Source: Dipteris shenzhenensis
Taxonomy: Eukaryota > Polypodiophyta > Polypodiopsida > Gleicheniales
Strand: one strand, 5' to 3'
NCBI GenBank assembly: GCA_047967505.1
Contig: CM106539.1
DNA: 64,000 nt
The position numbers and the translations under genes are program-made. Positions 48,344 to 59,751 of the stretch are shown one piece after another; position 1 is the stretch's first letter, and each line of letters begins with the position of its first letter. The notes beneath the pieces are model-generated. The model saw only the letters and a list, made by a program, of their open reading frames with translations. It was not told where the DNA came from and made no database searches.

Positions 48344-49934
48344 TATTCTAGACACTCATTTTTTGTAGAGTAAATGATAATTATGTCCTTTGTTGGTTGA
48401 TTCATAGTAGCTTTTCTTTGTCAAGATGTGGTAAAAATGATAAATAAGGACAATTGTTGCGAGTCAAAGTTTGATGGGAATAGAATGAAATCTTGGGTGG
48501 TTCATTCATTTTAGTACCAATGACCAACATAAAACCTTAGTTGATGGCATTTCTTAATTCTATTAACATTACTAATATTTCAATTATTTTATGATCTACT
48601 TTTGACACACTCATGATTTTTGCAAAAGGATTGAAAAAGGCAACTATCTAAAATATTTTAGCAAGACTTTGATCAACTACTTGAAACAAGGGGAATTCAC
48701 AAGGACTCCTTATGGTGTCACGTGAGTGTAAGGGAGGGGGGTTTTGGGAAGGTGTGGTTTAAGCTTATAAGTTAGCGGGTTAGGGTGTAAGGGGGTTTCT
48801 TTGTGGCTTGAGGAAGGGGGGGGGGCATGTCTAGGGGGAATTCAAAAAAGGGGTATGGGCATGGGGGGTGGAGAGGAAGGGCTTTGAAGATGTCTCTAAA
48901 ATGGATTGCCTTTGTGATTGGACTACTTATTGGTACCTTGCAGCTAAAGTTATACTTAAATGCATTTGAATCTTTCTTTTAATCAATAGCAAAATTTGTA
49001 CTAGTTTTGATCTTCTAGGAAATATGATATTAAATATCACCCAATCTGTACATTAAGAGTGTTTTTTAATATTTTCTTACATGTTAAACTGAGGTAGCAT
49101 ATGTATATAGAGTCAAAGCCTACATAAATTGTATATAATGAAAAAAGGGTGTATCATGGCTCCTATCCTAATACACTCCTTAAATAGGGATATCAATAAT
49201 TTTACAATGGAAAACTTATAAGCTTAAATAGGGGTATTTATTATCCATAGGGAAACCTTAAATAGGGGTTTTTTGTAAGGTTCATGCACGAAGGCGACGT
49301 GGCCTCGACATGGCCCTTTTATAAGAAGTGAACCCCCCTAGACTTGAAAGGTGGACCCAAAGATATTGTGAATCATTAGGAGTGGATACAAAAACTTCTA
49401 AGGTATAGATTTCAAGGGATACGACTATGTTAGACACTAAGAAATGGTCATTGAATTTTGTAATTTCGTGTCTAACATGGGCGATCATTGAAAGGAATTG
49501 AATGTTCACATTGGTATTTTCACTTAGGTCATATTATTGATAAAGAAAAGGATTCTCTGGTCCAAGGAAATAATTTAGGTATACCCTATAGTCATTCATT
49601 CTAAACTATTTCTCATATTACAAGCTATAAACAAAGAAAAATCTAGTTTCTTTGAAAGAAAAAATATGTTATCCAATCTCTTGAAATTGATCATGTTTGT
49701 GACTTGAGATATAGCTCTTAAATGTCTAAATCAAACAAATAACATCCATATAAGATCAATAAAATAATAGGTATCCTAGTCATTGATGTTTTGTAGTAAA
49801 TTAGAATTTATGTCCTTTGTTGGTTTATTCATAGCACCTTGTCTTTGTCAAGATGTGGTACAAAAGATAAATAAGGACAACTTTTGCAAGTCAAATTTTG
49901 ATGGGATACAATGAAATCTTGGTTGGTTCACCTT
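48344..49934. other. No gene recognised
   Basis: AT-rich spacer. A 60-70-bp block with TTTGTTGGTTGATTCATAG and TCTTTGTCAAGATGTGG at about 48390-48440 recurs at about 49815-49860. Confidence 0.5.
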
Positions 49935-50165
49935 AAATTTGTAAGTTACTAGGTGATTTTAAATGAAGGGTCTTTTTAATTTAAATTTCAATATACATTT
50001 ATAGAAATACATTTACAGAACAGGTTCTTTTGATAGATTGTGATAGAATCCTAAGTTTATATAGAAAAAGGGGCCATTTTATTCATGATAATATTACAAG
50101 TAAGGCATTTTTAAAATACCTCTTGAGCACATGGTATACATAGGGTCTCTTAGTAGTGGACCTCC
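49935..50165. mobile_element. Diverged copy of the inverted-repeat element
   Basis: The right half matches the family: TATAGAAAAAGGGGCCATTTTATT, TTACAAGTAAGGCATTTTTAAAATA and GTATACATAG, then a degenerate end GTGGACCTCCCGAG near 50167. The left terminus is not clear. Confidence 0.45.
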
Positions 50166-50230
50166 CGAGCATGAGATAATGGTCAATTGTGTTTTTCTCA
50201 ATCAAGAGATGACAATTATAGGTGTATTTT

Positions 50231-50490
50231 AGGAGGGCTTTGTGCAGTCAAAGTAGAAAGCTAGATAACACTAATGAAGTATCATTCCCCGATTATGTAA
50301 AAGTGTACATGCAGTTTCTTGAAGGGTTTCTTCTTATTTGGATAATTTCAAGTATTATTTAGGAGGGCTCTATGCATTCTAAGCCCTTTCTAAGTAGAAA
50401 TCTAGATAAGATAATGAAGTATTGCTCCCCTATTATAAAGAATCTTCCTTAAACAGTTTCTTCGTACTTTGACAACCTATACTTATTCAA
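50231..50490. repeat. 130-bp tandem duplication
   Basis: AGGAGGGCT at 50231 and 50361 starts two diverged units that share TAGAAA(G/T)CTAGATAA, AATGAAGTAT and CAGTTTCTT. The second unit runs into the left arm of the foldback at 50456. Confidence 0.7.
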
Positions 50491-50611
50491 TGCTAGTGTT
50501 TTTTGCATTCTTTCAAGTCTAAAATTAATTTATTTGTTAATTTTAGACTTGAAATAATGCATAGAAAACACTATCATGTAATAACTATAGGTTTTCAAAG
50601 TATAAAGAAAC
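50456..50611. repeat. Long foldback, 73-75-nt arms, 8-nt loop
   Basis: Left arm 50456-50528 and right arm 50537-50611 are inverted copies with scattered mismatches and a 20-bp stretch of near-perfect pairing next to the loop (CTTTCAAGTCTAAAATTAA against its complement). It could be a foldback element or a transcribed hairpin. Confidence 0.8.
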
Positions 50612-52555
50612 GCTTCAAAGAAAATGGAAATTTCTTTCTAATTAGGGAGGTAATGTTATGCATTGTTTATAGTTACTCATATGCATATGCATGAATTAGT
50701 CTGTAAATGTTATGTATTGTTGAAGACTACTACTACTAAGATTCTTGAAAGGGATGCCAAAAAGACAATTTAATTATAATCAATATGACAATAATCCATT
50801 GCCCTCTTTACTAATAGTCTTATAACATAGTAAAGTCTCTATAATTTAATTGATTATACTTGGCTGTTGCCGACATTATCATGACACCTTGTGGACATAA
50901 ATGGCATCATGTAGAAAACATTGACCTCATATATTCATAACTATTTGCATATGTGAGAATGTGTTTAGGAGCTTGATATTCACTATGCACATTTACTATA
51001 ATCTCAAGTCATGGAAAGGATATTAAGGCACATACTGCAATTGCTTGGATGATATTAAGCCATGTTGTAGAAGATTTATTTTGTATAGGATAAATGGATT
51101 ATAACATAAATAATGTGATTTAGAAAATAGATTTTGACAAAAGTGGCAACTGTTTTCAAGAAGTCCAAATGTACCCAAAATTTTCTAATTTGACTTTTAG
51201 AATGAGGTACATGATGAACTTGTTGGATTTTAACTGCAAGCATGTGATTATGAAAAAACACATCATACACTTGCACCCACTTTTCAACTATCAAGGTGAG
51301 ACCCATAAAGGACTTTGCACCTTCCTTGTACACGAGAGGAGGCCCACTCTTAGTAGAAGTAGTTTGCATTTCCCTAATTTTATGTGATAAAGGTTTGATT
51401 ATGTCATCACTATTCCTAAACTATTAGTCAGCTTGATTTTATATGACAAATGTTTGATTAAGCCACTATTTCTAAAAGAGTAGTCTTTCTTATTGACAAG
51501 TGCTTAGAGTAAGAAAATCCCTATAGAATTTTTAGTAGTTTCATGCTCCTCACATGCATTGTGCTTTTTTTAATACAATGAGTAAGTCTATGACCTGATT
51601 ATATGTATTAATGTTGCTCATTTATAAGCATTAGTTGAACTAACAAGGTGTAAAGAAAGACGTAATCACATGCAATCAAAGCAATTAATTAATTAATATT
51701 GCAAAGAGGCAAGCGTTTCATAATTGAAATGAAGATTATTGTTGCATGGTATTTTTAAATCGATTTCGCATAGCTTTGAATAGAATTGAGGCTAAATAAT
51801 AAATCTCTTTTGCATTATAGTGTAGAAACATGTCACAATTTCATGAAGAACATAAGATTTGTCAGTCATAAAAATTAGATGTAAGAAGGAAATTTGAAAT
51901 TTATTGTAAAGACTAAGCTTGGTCCTAGATAAAAGGATGTAAAAATGTCAAGATATAGAAGCATTGCAAATCAATGTGATTTTAAAAGTAGGGTTAGTCA
52001 AGGGTCAAAATAAAGGAAAACAAAAATAGCTTACATGCACGTAGCTCTCTTTTGTGTGTGTATGTGTGTGTTCACTTAAAAAGTGTGTGTAAGTTGGGAG
52101 CCTCGAGATTCTGTTGCTTTGAGAAGCTGGCTTGCATTGATCGTAATCGGTAGCGTGTCAAAAAAAGACTGAATAGTATGTAAACCTCCTTGCTTGACAC
52201 GACAATACTTTGGGACCTCTTTGAGATAAAGACAAAGCGTTTGTCATTAGCTGTTGATGACCTTATAAGATACGTAGACGTTTGGTTTGCACGAAGAGCA
52301 AAAGTCATAAGTGGAAGCTTGTAGCGTGAATATCTCCAACGCCCATTGGTGATGAGTACATTTGAGAAGCTAAGTTGGATTCTACAATCTGAGAGTGTGA
52401 ACTGTGAAGTACGCAAATGTTCAGGGCGCTTTCAAAGAAATCGAAATGGTACAACTTTAGTGTAGATAATTCTAGAGGGCGGTAGGAGGGACAAACAACC
52501 AACACAAGGTTAGGATGGGAACGTTGTTGTTATGGTTAAGGAGGTGCGTTTAATA
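50612..52555. other. No gene recognised
   Basis: AT-rich up to about 52000, then base composition becomes more even. No convincing coding frame on either strand. Confidence 0.45.
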
Positions 52556-52560
52556 CCTTG

Positions 52561-52586
52561 AAAGAGAGAGAGAGAGAGAGAGAGAG
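52561..52586. repeat. (GA)n microsatellite
   Basis: A GA run just 5' of a GC-richer stretch. Confidence 0.95.
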
Positions 52587-52758
52587 CACTCTGCGCGTCT
52601 GTTTGAGACAAAGAGAAAGAGAGTAGAGAGAGAGCCTGTGTGAAACAGGGTCTATTGGGAGCATTGAGAGGGAGCCGCCGGATTGTTCTTTCCAATTGAC
52701 GAAGATGATCATTAGATTCTGGCGGCGTTTAAGGGGGCGGGAGCGTGAGAATTGAGAA

Positions 52759-52842
52759 TGTTGCCGCGGCTGGGAAATGGTTGCCCCGGGCGACGGCTCA
52801 GCAGCAATCTCGCGTTGGGTGATATGATCGATGATCTGCTAG
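52759..52842 (+). other. Possible isolated first exon, unidentified
   Basis: ATG at 52759 opens a GC-rich frame (MLPRLGNGCPGRRLSSNLAL, then GDMIDDLL) that reaches a consensus donor GTAAGT at about 52843. The composition contrasts with the AT-rich flanks and a GA run lies upstream, as in plant 5' regions. No downstream exon was recognised, so it may be a relict. Confidence 0.2.
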
Positions 52843-53309
52843 TAAGTAACAAGCACTTGGAAATGGGAGCTGGGGCGGCGACTAAATAGGCAGGCAAAAG
52901 GCTAACGTGACGGGGAAAACGAAAACTAACAATGGCAGGTGCTAAGAAGCGTAAAATCGATGCTCCTCATAATTCGTGGTGGTAATGTGCATGTCTGGTG
53001 GTGAAACTCGCTTGAGTATCATGTATTTAGCTCTTAGGCTGCTGCTGCGCATCTTCGTCTCGGTCTCTCAACAATTTAGATTTGCTTGTTACAACATATT
53101 AGATCATTGGTCACAATCTGTTTTAGGAGTTAGTGACGTTCTCGCCAAGTATGGCAGTTGCATGTAGCTTGTTGTTCCCATTCAATGGGGGCGTTATAAC
53201 TTAACTGAATCCTCCCTTTCCCCCCCTTTCTACTCAAAAGAAACCATAAACTTTTCATTCTCGCACATCATGTGCACTCATTGTTTTTGTTATGTTTGAA
53301 TACAGGCGT

Positions 53310-53667
53310 AGAAAGCATCATGTCTTTGGAGCCCTATTGGACATCATGTCATCATAAAATATAATATGATATCAAGCAAGGGTAATCATTCACGATATGC
53401 CCTCCTTGTTTAGCCCTCTAATCCCTTTCTGATACGTATGGATGTGATCCCTTATGATGATAGCTTCTAAGATTAGCCCACAAAAGGCAAGAAAGCATCA
53501 TATGTTTGGATCTTTCTTAGAAATAGTGTCATCATAAGATCTAATATGATTTCCGCAAGGTAATCATTCAGGATATGCCCTCCCTTGTTTAACCCTCTAA
53601 GCCCTCTAAGATACCCATGGATGTGGCCCTTCATGATGATAGCTTCTAAGATTAGCCCAAAAAAGGC
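53310..53667. repeat. 179-bp tandem duplication
   Basis: Two diverged direct copies. GATGATAGCTTCTAAGATTAG ends each unit (landmark TAGCTTCTAAG at 53461 and 53640), with AAAGCATCAT near each start. Confidence 0.85.
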
Positions 53668-55862
53668 AATCTAGCATTACCTTCGTGGGCATCATGTTTA
53701 CGTGGAGGCCAGAGAGCCCTTCCTGGATCTCGCAAGTATCTTAGGGGGCCTAGGTATAAGACCTAAGTCACTTCTTTTTGGTCCGATGCAATGAATGAAT
53801 GATGTTCATGCTCCATGGATGAGGATGAAGTTAGTTTAATTTGTGTCCACATGTAAAAATATGCCTATAGATGGACAAATTAAGATTTGGACACCCATGT
53901 AACAAGGTTAATGTTGGGTGTTATCCCACCTTCTTCTATTAAAAGGATTGTTGTGATAAGCTTTATGTTAGTAATATAACTAATAAAACTGCATTTGTGG
54001 TAACACATGTCCATGATAGCATTTGTCAATGCACACCACATGTCCATTCGGCTCTCGATTAAACTTGACTCTTGCAAAGCAGATGCTTTGGCCAATTTTG
54101 CGATATTTCAACTCTTGTCCCCTCATGGCAAAAAAGCTGAAGAACAAGTTGTGTGTAAGTGGATGCTTAAATGGGAAGTGCTATTAAGGATCATAGTGGT
54201 GGAGCTAGTTATTTGAGCTTAGAAAATTGGAAGAAGGTTAAGGTTAAGTGAGATAATAAATTTGGTTAAATGGAGCCAATAATTGGGCGGCTTACATAAT
54301 TGAGGAGGGGCTTCCAAGGTTTGTGGATTCGCAATCACAGTGTAGATTCTTGTTGGGGTAAAATAAAATTGTTTGTGGAAATCCGAAGACATTTTATAGA
54401 ATTCTAAAGGGTGAGCCATGCATAATATGCCGAAGGAAATCCCTCGTAATCATCTGAATGCTAGCGGGGGAAAGCAAAAGCAGTTCTTGGAAACATTGCC
54501 AATTCCTTCTTTTTTTTTTTTGTTCAGTGCCTTGTGTCCAAGTTGGAGCTCACCTTTAACCACGTTCCCAATTCGTGAGAAATGGGCGATAATGTTAATA
54601 TGTGCCACTTTGAATTTGCGTGAAGCTTCATTCTTGTTTTCAAGTCGTGGGCTGGCTTTGTTTTTATTTTTGGAAAGAATTTAAATATTTTAGTGACAAA
54701 AAGATAGGCCTGTAATAACAAGGCGAGTAAAAAAAAGAAAAGTCGTGGGCTGTCTTGTTTTGGTTCGTCCATCAAAATAACAAACCCTCCCCCAAAAAAT
54801 CTGTTGATGATTCCACCCCCAAAGACGGGGCATTTGATCCCTACTTTCTTCCAAAAAGAAACTGTAGCTGCTGAAAGCTGCCCAACCAATCTTCTATTAG
54901 TGATCCGCTTGCACTCCCAAGATGTGATATTCCATCTGCACTTCACTCATCAATCAACCTTGCAACTTTATTGGCCTTCTCTGGATGTAATACTCTATCC
55001 GCAGCTTAAAGCCCCGCGCAGCACGCTGCACAAACGCCCAAACGGCCGCTAGTTTATAAGTAGAGCTCTCCCAAGTTTAGCTAACTAGTAACGTACGATA
55101 TGTTTCCGGCCTGGGTGTAGAACGTGTAGATGAATATATATTAACATCCCAAACAAACGGCGTAGCCGCAACTAATAAACGAACGATATATTTCCACTCT
55201 ATGGCTCCTCAGTGTACAATCAGCCGAAAATCTTGAAAGTTTGGACCCTTCAGAAGTGCCCTAGAAATGTCTTTTCTGTCAAGCTCAGTCTCGCAGGTTC
55301 AAACTAAAAATCAGGCTGATGACAATGCAAAAAAGCTATGGGTGTGAGGGCTAAAGAAAGAGGGAAGCACAAGAATGCGCCAGACTGGAGGCGATGAGTC
55401 AAAGATAGCAAGGATATGTGGAGGAATAAACAATAAATGGGCCGATGGGGGAGTGCGATCAGTGCGACGGAGTGCGTGCCATGGAGAGTGTGCAACGGTG
55501 CAACCCACCCTGAAGCACACCATATTCTAGTGACCATAATAGCGTAGCTGTGAGGCTAGGCTAGTTATGGGGGGAGGTCGTACTAGCATTCACACAGGCT
55601 GGGAAAGACAGGTTGTGTCGGCTATTCTACAAGCAACCGCCTGTTCAACACCGCCCCATTCGAGGAGACTCTTTCGACACACGTCTAACTCTCCCCTCAG
55701 TCAGCTCGCCTTCCTCTATCCCGATGATACTGAGCCTCGCCTCTCGTGTAGTTTACATGCTCTCTCTGCCGTATTGTCTCCTCTTAGCACTACCCGAGAG
55801 TCCCTTGACACACACTACCCTTGCTCATAGAAGAAAATTTTAATAAGCATAAAAAACGTAAT
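53668..55862. other. No gene recognised
   Basis: Mixed-composition DNA. Several 60-140-codon frames exist on both strands (for example 54524-54946 minus, 55567-55830 plus) but none has motifs, splice context or consistent composition. A TTTATAAGTA box lies near 55053 without a following gene. Confidence 0.45.
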
Positions 55863-55967
55863 AATGCTAGTCAAGCCGTGGAGAGAAACCTATCTAAAAA
55901 GCTATGGGCAGTGTCCATTTTCCCGTAGCTTTCTTGGTAGGTTTCTCTCCATGGCTTGACTAGCATT
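55863..55967. ncRNA. Pre-miRNA-like foldback (candidate)
   Basis: A 46-nt arm (55863-55908) pairs with 55922-55967 across a 13-nt loop. As RNA from the plus strand there are two mismatched positions and three G:U pairs; the rest is Watson-Crick. Length, loop and pairing fit a plant miRNA precursor, but a small palindromic MITE would look the same. No expression evidence is available from sequence. Confidence 0.35.
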
Positions 55968-56008
55968 TTGATATAAGCATACCTTTGTAACTTCATAGTT
56001 ATTATCTT

Positions 56009-56118
56009 GGTGAAGTATAGACTCTAACGTGATAGATTTTGGTAATAGAACGTAATTATTGTATGGTGAAGTATAAACTCGAACGTGATGGATTTTGGTT
56101 AATAGAAATGCTAATTAT
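56009..56118. repeat. 56-bp tandem duplication
   Basis: TGGTGAAGTATARACTC followed by AACGTGATRGATTTTGG occurs at 56009 and 56065, directly after the foldback. Confidence 0.85.
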
Positions 56119-57425
56119 GTTCCCCCTTTTCGAATGAAAATTTGGGTTGGGTTATTTTCTTGAACCTTTGAGGAAGGAGGTGATGGCATCTAATGCTTTG
56201 ATTTTTAATAATATTGGCTGGAGTTATGTGGATGCTCAATGAGTTCGAGATTTTGCTGTATTGCCAACAAGTCCCCATGGAGCATCCATTGCCAAGCAAT
56301 TCTCTTCTTTTGGCAAACACTCGTCCTTTCCAAAGATTGCTATTATCTATTGGGTCACGAAATTATGATTGTCCATGGGGACTCTAATGTAGGGAGTTCA
56401 GGAGGTAGTGGCCAACTAGGGCTGAGAAAGGGCAAGAGCTCAAAAATAAGAGGGGAACATAGTTATGTAAGTGTAGGTCATTGAGCAAATATAGAGTTAC
56501 GTATATTAGCCCATGATACCAATAGGTGTTGGAAAATACCTATTAGTATTTGTAGCGAGACGTGTGAGAGGTGAATTACGCTAAGGTGAGTGGTGAAAAT
56601 TAATATTGTGAGAAGGGCGGTGGCAGATTCAAGAAGCTTGGACCATGTCTAGAATGTTTTGGGTATGCTGCAAGTATATAGAGGAGAGGAAGGGGATATG
56701 GATGAGTAAGGAAGGAGAGGGGGAGAGAAGGGGGGAGAGCCTAAGAGAAGGGAGGGTGGAAGGAGGAGGAGAGGAGAGGAGAGGGAGGCAGAGAGACGGA
56801 GGGCAGTGTTGAGGCATGAGTGGCAGCAATGAAGCAGGGTGAGGCAGTGGATCGGGCTGAACAGTACATGGATTGATCATCAACATATCTACAATTGATC
56901 ACGATTTCAAATTTGCATAAGTGCTTCGATTGATCAATCAATTGGTGGCCCATACCTTTGGTTAATTTTCCATTTCATTGGTGCCCTCTGCCCTTCGTCG
57001 GGCTCTGTCTCGCCTTGCTCTCAATCAACCACCCACCCAAACATCTCCACTCTTCCCAGAAATTCCTTTGAAAAATGATGAACACGATCCAATTGATTCA
57101 AGATGAAAATTGTAAGTAGTTTGTTAGATAGGGATTTTTGAATTTTGTCTACTTATTTAGGAGGAAAAGAGATTGACGGTCTATAAAATATTGGCCCATG
57201 ATACCATTTTCAAGAATTCAATGGGTTTACATATACTAGTTTTTATATGCTAGAATTTGAAAAATCTAACGACTTGTGCCAGGATTTGAGTACTTGGATG
57301 GCTAAATGTGAAGCTCTTGGATGGCTAAAGTTATGTTATTTTGGGTGCATTTATCAAATTTCAACTCTAAATATTAGGTCACGCAACTTGGACAAGCCTC
57401 TAGAATTGCCATGGGGCTCATATTT
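56119..57425. other. No gene recognised; purine-rich patch
   Basis: Contains a GA/GGA-rich patch at about 56690-56820. No coding frame with support. Confidence 0.5.
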
Positions 57426-57518
57426 GCCCCTAGTATTTCCATTGACGTGGGCTAATGTGTGCCCCTAGTATTTCCCTTGACGTGGGCTAATGTTTGCCCC
57501 TAGTATTTTCCTTGACCA
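57426..57518. repeat. 35-bp tandem repeat, about 2.7 copies
   Basis: GCCCCTAGTATTTCC starts at 57426, 57461 and 57496, followed by TTGACGTGGGCTAATGT in the first two. Confidence 0.9.
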
Positions 57519-57550
57519 CTCTAATCCACAAAAGAGATCATGTCATGCAC

Positions 57551-57714
57551 ATCTCTCTCTCTTCCCCTACACCCACTCCAATAGAACTTCCTTGTTCTTC
57601 ATAAGCATACATCCTTAAACATCCTCACGTCTCTCTCTCTTTCTCTCTCTTCCCCTACACCCACTCCATAGAACTTCCTTGGTGTTCATAAGCACACATC
57701 CTTAGATACATACT
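57551..57714. repeat. 88-bp direct duplication
   Basis: CTTCCCCTACACCCACTCC at 57561 and 57649, with flanking CT runs and AGAACTTCCTTG. Confidence 0.85.
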
Positions 57715-58420
57715 TAGTGGTTCTTCATTAGCATCCCTACGTGATATTAATTCCTTTTGTTTATTTCCTCTTGGCAATCACATATAGCATCTATCCTTTA
57801 CTATTCTTGCTTTCTTCCCTTTCTTGGGTCTCAAGCTAGAAGTCGTTGTTACCTCCATTTTCCACTTTGGCTTACCTTTTCCCCGTTTCACACCTCATGC
57901 CACCTCAATTGAGTGTCTGCCCATATCATTTCCCCGCCCCTTGCTTCTTCTTTTCCTGCGCCGCGTGCTCACGTTGCTTTCCTCAAATCCTCATCACTAC
58001 TAAGTTGCGGACAGCCAGACACACAGGCCACGTTGACCCAAGTCGTACGTGGGCTGGAGTCCTGGACTGTTCGGGAGCTGACACGGAACCCCCACGTTGG
58101 GATTTGGGGTTGTGGAAGGATTGCCGGCAAGGGCAGGTGAGAGGCAGCGTGAGAGTGAGCGTTTAGACAGGAATAAAAAGTTACTAGTTGAGGCTGTCGG
58201 GATCTACAACACTGTGCGTTTGGTGTGGAAGGAAAATCATAGAGTCGCCAGGGCGGAAAGATATGTAACTTCTAAATAAGAGTCAACTAAAGATAGGAAG
58301 GATGAGGCCTGAAATTTGCTGCACAGTGCACATCTTCAAACTTCGTAGAAATTTCCGTGAACTTCCCAAAAGGTCGCAAGATTATTATGTATACTCGTGA
58401 AGCTATGAGCGTAGGCTGGG
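57715..58420. other. No gene recognised
   Basis: More GC-balanced DNA. Open frames near 57846-58166 lack motifs. Confidence 0.45.
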
Positions 58421-58555
58421 AGGCTTCAAAGTTGCCGCCAATGAACCTCAATCTGAGCATAGGTTGAGGCTTGAAAGTTGCTGCCAATGAAGCTCAATCT
58501 GCGCATAGGCTGAGGCTTCAAATTTGCTGCCAATGAAGCTCAAATCTGTGCAGCA
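58421..58555. repeat. 46-bp tandem repeat, three copies
   Basis: AGGCTTSAAAGTTGC-type units begin at 58421, 58467 and 58513, each with GCCAATGAASCTCAA and GCATAGG. Confidence 0.9.
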
Positions 58556-58810
58556 AATTTAAGCACTCCGACTCCGAAAAGAAAGTTGATGCAATTGGTG
58601 ATAAAAGTGATGCAATTGGGAGCAGGAGAGAAAGGGAGGATGACAGAAGAGGAGAGGTGAGGAGAGGTGGGTGTTTGACTAGACAGTAGCAAAGGAAGAT
58701 AGCAGACGTTGAATGAGGCAAACCTCCCTAATGAACCTTCTAAGTTATGGAGCGTATGCACGGACAAGACCACGTGCGGTAGGCCATTTTACGTTCCCAA
58801 TGCACTCCTT

Positions 58811-58996
58811 TGTCTCTCTTTCCATATGCAGCTCACCTCAGCCTCACTCTCCACAGCCTTCTCTCGCTCTCTCAATCCCTTTTAACTCCCTACCCCCTCC
58901 CTCATTTCTGTGAACTCTCTTAGCTCTAGCCCTCATCGCCCAGTAACACATCCTAGCTCCCTCAGCTCCCTCCCCCCCCCACGCATTCCCTGTCTC
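58811..58996 (+). promoter_or_regulatory. Two TGTCTC auxin-response-like elements (candidate)
   Basis: TGTCTC, the canonical ARF-binding element, occurs at 58811-58816 and 58991-58996, about 0.76-0.94 kb upstream of the GH3 start. GH3 genes are classically auxin-induced. Both sites sit in CT-rich sequence, where this hexamer is expected by chance, so the support is weak. Confidence 0.25.
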
Positions 58997-59127
58997 CCTC
59001 CATCCCTCCCTCTGCCTGCCTCTCTCCTTCCCCATCTCTTGACATCTCAACCTCGTTCCCTGACATAGCTCCCACTTATTGGTTCCACAGGTGAGAAGAC
59101 AGCACAACAGATTTTGATTGCTGTCCT

Positions 59128-59530
59128 TTATCTGTCCTTACCCGGGAGGAATTGCCTCCCTCTCACCCTACTGTCCTCCTTGCTGCTGCACCACCATCTT
59201 TCCTTCTTTTCAGCCTTCTCATCAAATGTTCCTCGAGCGCCCAGTACCTTATAACTCACCCTCGATCCATTGAGTTCAATTACCGGCATCGAGCCTGAAT
59301 CAAAATATAGAATTCGTATGTCTTCCCCTCCCATCCATGCCTCTATGGCGGAGCGGGCCAATTCTTGACGGAAAGCTGCCTCGTGCCTTACACGGAAGGT
59401 TTTTCCAAAGTCAATGCAGCTTGCTTCTCTTTACAACGTTGCTGCCTCCTCTACATGTTTCTCGAGCCCTTCACAAAGTTCGGCTTCCCAAGCCCTAGAG
59501 CTAGTAATTGACTTAGAAACAGGATGACAA
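59128..59530 (-). pseudogene. Coding-like region upstream of GH3, unidentified
   Basis: On the minus strand one frame is open for about 130 codons apart from a single TAA near 59430. It reads SSRAWEAELCEGLEKHVEEA before the stop, then CIDFGKTFRVRHEAAFRQEL, MGGEDIRILYFDSGSMPVIE and SYKVLGARGTFDEKAEKKER. Composition is strongly protein-like. It may be an exon remnant or a live exon if the stop falls in an intron. It diverges from GH3, with its 5' side about 220 bp from the GH3 ATG. I do not recognise the protein. Confidence 0.35.
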
Positions 59531-59751
59531 AACATTTTATTGTTCAGCGTCCGTCTCTTCTTTAAGCTCGTCTGCAGTGATGTTCAGAAAGCATGATATC
59601 CAAGACCATCCTCATCACAGTTTAGCCGTTGTTTGCCATCAAAATCATGGAGCTATCTTGACTTTCCTCTAATTTTGGAATACATAAGTTTTGCCAGGTA
59701 CCATAAAAAAGCGTGTTTCGAAGGACTTTACCTGATCACCAACATACGGCC

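Noticed and set aside
55567-55830. Overlapping 76- and 87-codon frames
   Set aside because: Two frames of the same DNA are equally open, with no motif, splice site or neighbour support.
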